A stretch of 39,721 bases of DNA from Clostridiales bacterium. Lineage in GTDB: Bacteria > Bacillota > Clostridia > Lachnospirales > Lachnospiraceae. The position numbers were made by a program, and so were the translations under genes. The notes below the pieces were generated by a model. The model had not been told where the DNA came from, ran no database searches, and worked only from the letters and a program-made list of their open reading frames with translations. Shown one piece after another: positions 36,145 to 39,721 of the stretch; within the stretch, counting starts at the first letter, position 1; every line of letters starts with the position of its first letter. Location: positions 1-39,721 of the forward strand of contig JALFSR010000108.1 in the NCBI GenBank assembly GCA_022778745.1, written 5' to 3'.

Positions 36145-36901
36145 GTGCCCTGAATGTGGCGGCACTGGATTTATATCTGTTTGGTACTCGGATGATTATT
36201 CAAAAATGGTATATGGTGATGACCGTAAAATTGAGTACCCGAGAAGATGTCCGAGATGCAAAGTATCGGAAAGAGAAACCGGATGCATAACAGGTATTCC
36301 GAAACTTTTCTGTGATGCAGATATTTCAAAGTTTCGTTGGAAAATATACGACAACGAAGACTATATGCGCAAGATTCATTCTTATATTGCGAGTTTTGTC
36401 AGAAACTATAAAGAATGGGCGAAAGATAACAGGGGTCTATATATTTGGAGCAAAACCTCTGGAAGTGGAAAGACATTTCTTGCGTGCTGTATAGCTAATA
36501 GTGCGATGGTTGGTAATGACATTTCAATGCGGTTTATTACTGCACCGGACTATTTCAATCTGCTTAAAGAGAAAATGGATGCTGAAAAGGGTGCCGTAGA
36601 TAAGACATATATTTACAGAGTATGCGATTTATTGGTGTTTGATGACATAGGAGCCCAGCCTTCCAAGGAGTGGTACGATACAGAGCTTTACAGACTGATT
36701 GATGAGCGAATGGTAAATAATAGATTGACTATTTTTACATCTAACCTTGATATTGAAGAACTTAAGTGCTCGGACAGGGTTATCGACAGGATAAATAAGT
36801 GTGCTGTTGTTATTCATTTTCCAGAGCAAAGCATAAGACGAAAGCAGGCAAATGAGAAAAACCGAGAGTTTTTAGAAAAAATGGGATTAATAGGAGAGTA
36901 A
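36050..36901 (+). CDS. DnaC-like helicase loader with zinc knuckle
   Basis: 283 aa; ATG 36050 is preferred to 36014 because of AAGGGAAATAAG upstream. Residues 33-70 have C33-P-E-C36 ... C67-P-R-C70. Walker A SKTSGSGKT (134-142), Walker B LLVFDDIG (D198-D199), sensor FTSNL (229-233) and arginines R243/R247 in SDRVIDRI. It loads host replicative helicase at the phage origin. It overlaps the initiator gene by 95 bases in another frame. Confidence 0.88.
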   Translation: MSELRERVEDFLSTVNIEPDSKSKQEDSISNKCPECGGTGFISVWYSDDYSKMVYGDDRKIEYPRRCPRCKVSERETGCITGIPKLFCDADISKFRWKIYDNEDYMRKIHSYIASFVRNYKEWAKDNRGLYIWSKTSGSGKTFLACCIANSAMVGNDISMRFITAPDYFNLLKEKMDAEKGAVDKTYIYRVCDLLVFDDIGAQPSKEWYDTELYRLIDERMVNNRLTIFTSNLDIEELKCSDRVIDRINKCAVVIHFPEQSIRRKQANEKNREFLEKMGLIGE

Positions 36902-36905
36902 AAAC

Positions 36906-37256
36906 ATGGGACTAAAGTTAGTTACTGATGAGAAAAATGTAAAAGTAAGGGTGTTTGATAAAACAAGCGCAGCAGGAAATAGCTATAAGAGTTATTGCTT
37001 ATCGGTTGCAAGTAAGGACAAAAACAATAACTGGGTTAATGGATTAATTAATTGCAATTTTCCAAAAACAAGAAAATCAGAGATTGCGGATAAAACAATA
37101 ATCAAGATTAATAATGCGTTTCCTGTCGTAGAAGAATATCAGAACAAGGAGTATATAAGCTATATGATTAACGATTTTGAGGTGGTTGGTGGCAGTGCAC
37201 CTAATGAGTTTGTTCGGATCTCTGAGGGAACGCAGGAAGAGTTGCCATTCCAATAA
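36906..37256 (+). CDS. SSB-like protein with acidic-hydrophobic tip (116 aa)
   Basis: Beta-rich body (VKVRVFDKTSAAGNSYKSY ... LINCNF ... YISYMINDFEVVG) and a final E-E-L-P-F-Q, very like the D-D-x-P-F tip by which single-strand-binding proteins call partners. It directly follows the DnaC-like gene. I infer an OB-fold ssDNA-binding protein; no clear Pfam-like match. AGGAGAGTAAAAAC ribosome site. Confidence 0.65.
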   Translation: MGLKLVTDEKNVKVRVFDKTSAAGNSYKSYCLSVASKDKNNNWVNGLINCNFPKTRKSEIADKTIIKINNAFPVVEEYQNKEYISYMINDFEVVGGSAPNEFVRISEGTQEELPFQ

Positions 37257-37273
37257 AGCGAGGTGAATAAGAA

Positions 37274-37483
37274 ATGGTTGTTTTTGGAGATGGTTGTGTT
37301 GGATGTGGTTTACCATGTTTGGGCGATAATTGTATTTACAGAAACGTGATTAGCTGTACATGTGATAAATGCAAAAAAGAGTTTGATGCAGAAGAACTAT
37401 ACGAGGTTGAAGGTGAGGATTTATGCATAAAATGCATCTTAAAGGAATATCGCACTGTATGGGACAGATTAATGGATGATTAG
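37274..37483 (+). CDS. Cys-rich small protein, two zinc knuckles (69 aa)
   Basis: C-V-G-C-G-L-P-C at residues 11-16, C-T-C-D-K-C and C-I-K-C near residues 34-58, so eight or more cysteines. Preceded by GAGGTGAATAAG. Likely binds one or two zincs. First of a long run of such genes. Role unknown; possibly RNA or protein binding. Confidence 0.6.
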   Translation: MVVFGDGCVGCGLPCLGDNCIYRNVISCTCDKCKKEFDAEELYEVEGEDLCIKCILKEYRTVWDRLMDD

Positions 37484-37494
37484 GCGGTGATGAT

Positions 37495-37692
37495 ATGCTT
37501 CATAAACGGTGGAAAGATTATACGGATGATGAAATTAGAGAGATTGATGCTGAAAAATGTAGCAAGTGCAAGTATAAGTTCGTGACACGAGTAATTAATT
37601 ATAAAAAAGAGTATGGATGCGGCTATATTTTATCAACCGGATTCAGGCGTGAGTGCAGACCAGAGGATTGTGAGTATTACAAGGAGCCGTGA
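37495..37692 (+). CDS. Cys-rich small protein (65 aa)
   Basis: MLHKRWKDYTDDEIREIDAE, then K-C-S-K-C-K-Y and C-G-Y, R-E-C-R-P-E-D-C-E-Y. The final phrase RECRPEDCEYYKE is frequent in small phage proteins of gut Clostridia as far as I recall. GGCGGTGATGAT is the ribosome site. Function unknown. Confidence 0.6.
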   Translation: MLHKRWKDYTDDEIREIDAEKCSKCKYKFVTRVINYKKEYGCGYILSTGFRRECRPEDCEYYKEP

Positions 37693-37865
37693 TGAGAACG
37701 AGAGTAAATATTATGAGCGCAATTATCAAATTATTGATTATGTGTAATAAGCTTTTATACCTTCTAAATCGTTGGATAAGCAAGCTAATTAAATTTAATA
37801 ATTCAAAAATACATGTTATATCATGGCGCACCAGGAAGGAGATTGAAAATGGCAAGTTGTGGTGA
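37692..37865 (+). CDS. Small basic, partly hydrophobic protein (57 aa)
   Basis: Starts on the last base of the previous stop (TGATGA) with AAGGAG upstream. Sequence MRTRVNIMSAIIKLLIMCNK, then LLYLLNRWISKLIKF, giving an amphipathic or membrane-seeking helix, and a basic tail. Overlaps the next gene by 17 bases. Possibly a membrane peptide; unknown. Confidence 0.45.
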   Translation: MRTRVNIMSAIIKLLIMCNKLLYLLNRWISKLIKFNNSKIHVISWRTRKEIENGKLW

Positions 37866-38226
37866 ATGTGAATTTTTTAAGGTGTTCGCATCAGGTAAAC
37901 GCGGCAAGGAAAAGGGCAGTTGTAAATATTCGAAGATGTGTAAATATTCATATGATAATGCTTGTAAAAAACATTTTGCGCTAAAGGATAATGCTATTGA
38001 TGATAAATATTACTGCAGGATTTGCGTACATCATATATCTGGAACTTGCTCAAAGGATATATGCGAGTTGGTGACGGTGCAGGATATTGTTGTGAAAGAG
38101 CTTGAAAAATTTTCGAAAAGATTAATTGCCAGTGCTAAAAGAGAGCCTGAAGCGATAACTAATAATATCGAATTATTATTATCGGATTTTAAGGATGAGC
38201 TTTATAAAAGATTGGAGAAAGAATAA
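37849..38226 (+). CDS. Cys-rich protein with helical tail (125 aa)
   Basis: ATG 37849 follows GGAAGGAGATTGA. MASCGECEFFKVFASGKRG has C-x2-C; further C-K-Y-S-K-M-C-K, Y-C-R-I-C-V-H-H and C-S-K-D-I-C pairs give at least eight cysteines in the first 80 residues. The last 45 residues are helix. The motif YCRICVHHISGTCSKDIC reappears in the next gene (CNKCVHHMNGYCDSWDC), suggesting tandem duplication. Confidence 0.6.
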   Translation: MASCGECEFFKVFASGKRGKEKGSCKYSKMCKYSYDNACKKHFALKDNAIDDKYYCRICVHHISGTCSKDICELVTVQDIVVKELEKFSKRLIASAKREPEAITNNIELLLSDFKDELYKRLEKE

Positions 38227-38232
38227 ATCAAT

Positions 38233-38472
38233 ATGAAACTGACAGATAGGAATTGCAACAAGTGCGTCCATCATATGAACGGATATTGTGATAGTTGGGA
38301 TTGCAATATGCAGACTGTGGACGATGTAAAAAGGGAAGCGGTTAATGAGTATATCAAAGCGGTTGTTAAGGAATTGGATATTGCTAGAACCTTTAATGAT
38401 GGGTTAGTAAGTGAAGTTATTCCATTTGATATAGTTGTAGAAATCTTAAAGGCAGGTGTTAAAAATGAGTGA
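38233..38472 (+). CDS. Cys-rich protein, paralog-like of the preceding gene (79 aa)
   Basis: MKLTDRNCNKCVHHMNGYCD matches the second Cys module of the gene at 37849 (C-x2-C-V-H-H ... C ... C). Residues 30-79 are helix. A weak ribosome site suggests dependence on the upstream gene. Function unknown, probably metal binding. Confidence 0.6.
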   Translation: MKLTDRNCNKCVHHMNGYCDSWDCNMQTVDDVKREAVNEYIKAVVKELDIARTFNDGLVSEVIPFDIVVEILKAGVKNE

Positions 38473-38800
38473 TTTAATTAGCAGAAAAGAAACTTATAAC
38501 GAGTTAATAGAAAGTATTGATTGGTTAAGGGAACGAGACTATGAACTATATTGTGTTATTGGAGATAGTATTAGAGTTTGCCTTGACGAACAGCCAACCG
38601 CCTATGACATTGACAAGGTTGTTGAGGAATTATCCAATGATGTTTGCGAATATGAAAATACAAATGATGAATATTGTAAATGGAAAATAAATTCAGTATT
38701 TCCTGAAACAATCAATAATCCTCATGCGGCAGAAAGAGAAAACATTGCAACCACTAAATATTGTCCTTACTGCGGAAAAAAGATAAAGGCGGTGGAGTAG
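38465..38800 (+). CDS. Zinc-ribbon-ended phage protein of the DLISRKE type (111 aa)
   Basis: ATG 38465 overlaps the previous stop; MSDLISRKETYNELIESIDW, LDEQPTAYDIDKVVEEL, and C-P-Y-C-G-K-K-I-K at the end. The opening and closing phrases are widely shared by Clostridia phage proteins, and the last one closely resembles the tail of the HNH protein at 1594. Function unknown. Confidence 0.7.
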   Translation: MSDLISRKETYNELIESIDWLRERDYELYCVIGDSIRVCLDEQPTAYDIDKVVEELSNDVCEYENTNDEYCKWKINSVFPETINNPHAAERENIATTKYCPYCGKKIKAVE

Positions 38801-38917
38801 ATGGATGAAGAAGAATTTCGTTATTGCCACAAAGACGAGCATGCAGACGAATATCACGATTGCTTAGATTATATGGAATGCGAAGAGTGTCCGTATTACT
38901 ATGCTGATGAAGATTAG
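38801..38917 (+). CDS. Very acidic mini-protein with CxxC (38 aa)
   Basis: ATG directly follows the previous TAG. MDEEEFRYCHKDEHADEYHD, with C-E-E-C-P-Y-Y-Y near the end. Roughly half the residues are acidic, His or Cys. GGTGGAG upstream. Probably metal binding; unknown role. Confidence 0.5.
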   Translation: MDEEEFRYCHKDEHADEYHDCLDYMECEECPYYYADED

Positions 38918-38928
38918 GTGGTGGAATG

Positions 38929-39243
38929 ATGGGAAAGAAAAGATTAAGTAAAAAAGAGCAAGCTGTAGCATATGCAATGGGGACAAAGAGATTAGAAGAA
39001 TTTAGGTTTCTTTGCGACAATGTGGTCCCGTGCGTCTATGCTGCAGTTGCTATTGCACTTTATAACAAAGGATGGAGATACAAAAGAATTAATGATCTAT
39101 TTGTTGAATCACAGAAGATATGGGACACATACTGCTATGAACAGGGTGATATGACGGACAAATGCTTTGAACTAACAGGAATTGATGTGATGGGTAAAAC
39201 CGAGATAGGAGAAAGTGAGTGCCGGCAGAAAGGAAAGAATTAA
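38929..39243 (+). CDS. Phage protein of unknown function (104 aa)
   Basis: GTGGTGG is followed by ATGATG; the second ATG (38929) fits spacing better. Basic helical N-terminus (MGKKRLSKKEQAVAYAMGTK), a segment rich in Cys/Val/Ala (LCDNVVPCVYAAVAIALYNKG) and a C-terminal QKIWDTYCYEQGDM. This layout resembles small phage proteins with an amphipathic core; no family recognised. Confidence 0.6.
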   Translation: MGKKRLSKKEQAVAYAMGTKRLEEFRFLCDNVVPCVYAAVAIALYNKGWRYKRINDLFVESQKIWDTYCYEQGDMTDKCFELTGIDVMGKTEIGESECRQKGKN

Positions 39244-39386
39244 ATGAGATGTATAGATTGCAAATATTGTTCTTTTTAGATTGCAAGCATTGGTGTGCTT
39301 TTGACAAAAAGAAACCTAAAAGAATAAAACCTGATGATGCTATAAAAGATGTGCCTTGTATAAAAGTTGAAAGAAAGGAGCAGTAA
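39244..39386 (+). pseudogene. Frameshifted Cys-rich mini-gene
   Basis: Starts MRCIDCKYCSF and stops at 39277 right after a run of five T (39273-39277). One added T would give a 47-aa protein continuing LDCKHWCAFDKKKPKR to a stop at 39384-39386 that overlaps the next ATG. AAAGGA precedes the start. Either a one-base loss in a homopolymer (sequencing or real) or a decayed gene. Confidence 0.6.
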
Positions 39387-39721
39387 TGACGATTGATGAA
39401 GCGCAGATTATGTTAAAGGCAAAAGCAAAATGCATAGAAAGAATTTGTAAAGGAATTTATGAAGATTGCAATGAGCAAAAATGTGATAATTGCGATTTGT
39501 GTTATGCACAGGGTACAAACGGAGAGCAGATTGAATTGATGTTACAATGTGCAGAGTGGCTGGAAGAGTTAAAAGCTATCAAGAGTGATGGATTTACAGA
39601 CAATTTACTCGATATGGGGTTCACAAAAGGATACAACAAGGCTATTGATGATGCAAAAAGCGTTATTTTGCAAACTTTAGATAATGAGATTTTGGTTGAT
39701 ACTCTACATTTGAGGTTAGAG
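39386..39721 (+). CDS. Junction-spanning small protein, 5' part (112 of 118 codons in this copy)
   Basis: ATG 39386 follows AAAGGAGCAGTA. The protein (118 aa when joined to bases 142-162) starts MTIDEAQIMLKAKAKCIERI, has a Cys cluster (C-N-E-Q-K-C-D-N-C-D-L-C, residues 28-39) and two amphipathic helices. The pattern fits the C-x(4)-C-x2-C-x2-C proteins of this array. The reading frame crosses the terminal repeat without break, which supports a circular genome. Confidence 0.75.
   Translation, partial: MTIDEAQIMLKAKAKCIERICKGIYEDCNEQKCDNCDLCYAQGTNGEQIELMLQCAEWLEELKAIKSDGFTDNLLDMGFTKGYNKAIDDAKSVILQTLDNEILVDTLHLRLE
39581..39721. repeat. Terminal direct repeat, copy 2
   Basis: Identical to bases 1-141. 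See the entry at 1-141 for the reading as an assembly overlap. Confidence 0.9.

Noticed and set aside
39581-39721. Genuine terminal redundancy of the virion DNA
   Set aside because: It lies inside a small coding gene about 9 kb from the terminase genes, and the 141-base length suits an assembler k-mer; cannot be fully excluded without reads.

Overview
The window is a complete, circularly closed genome of a temperate phage of a low-GC Firmicute. The first 141 bases are repeated exactly as the last 141, so the non-redundant circle is 39,580 bp and the gene cut by the window ends (39386 onward, finishing at 162) is intact. AT-rich DNA, strong AAAGGAG-type ribosome sites, consensus sigma-A promoters, XRE repressors and the gene content fit a gut Clostridia host; Lachnospiraceae is my guess from general resemblance, not a measurement. 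There is no tail tape measure, tail tube or sheath gene, while there are head-to-tail connector genes and two large ejection-type proteins, so I read it as a short-tailed (podovirus-like) temperate phage.

Layout. (1) 28717-32358: lysogeny module. An attP carrying the 3' end of a leucine-type tRNA is flanked by seven copies of TTTGTCAAAA. Next come a tyrosine integrase (minus), a CI-like repressor (minus), a 41-aa microprotein antisense to its 3' end, divergent promoters with 17-bp palindromic operators, a Cro-like protein, a second HTH protein, and an unusual HTH-signal/anchor-lytic transglycosylase fusion. (2) 32450-37256: recombination and replication. RecT, a PD-(D/E)XK nuclease, an HNH protein, a RusA resolvase, a replication initiator with a candidate origin inside its gene, a DnaC-type loader and an SSB-like protein. 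(3) 37274 through the junction to about 5471: some 25 tightly packed small genes, many with Cys pairs, interrupted by two homing-endonuclease-like genes. A second pair of convergent XRE regulators (3594-3981) faces a perfect TTGACA-N17-TATAAT promoter with two operators. (4) 5472-6325: a 405-bp regulatory gap, an ArpU/DUF1492-like sigma-region-4-type regulator (probable late regulator) and a bidirectional terminator. (5) 6328-8596: a seven-gene minus-strand cassette of small proteins with its own promoter, ending in a ribbon-helix-helix protein; it is the best candidate for cargo or anti-defence genes. (6) 8769-28716: late operon. Small and large terminase, portal, scaffold, major capsid protein, connectors, a collagen-like tail fibre with a discoidin domain, a CnaB-like protein, a lysis cassette with four small membrane proteins and a glucosaminidase endolysin, and two ejection proteins (349 and 1,522 aa). 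Intrinsic terminators sit inside this operon before terS, before the scaffold, after the capsid gene and before the lysis genes.

Inferred working order: CI (30237) holds the early promoter at 30620 off and the second repressor (3748) holds the 4003 promoter off. After induction the early unit makes recombination and replication proteins, the ArpU-like protein switches on the late genes, and the late operon packages, assembles and lyses. All functional calls rest on reading motifs by eye; no database search was run.
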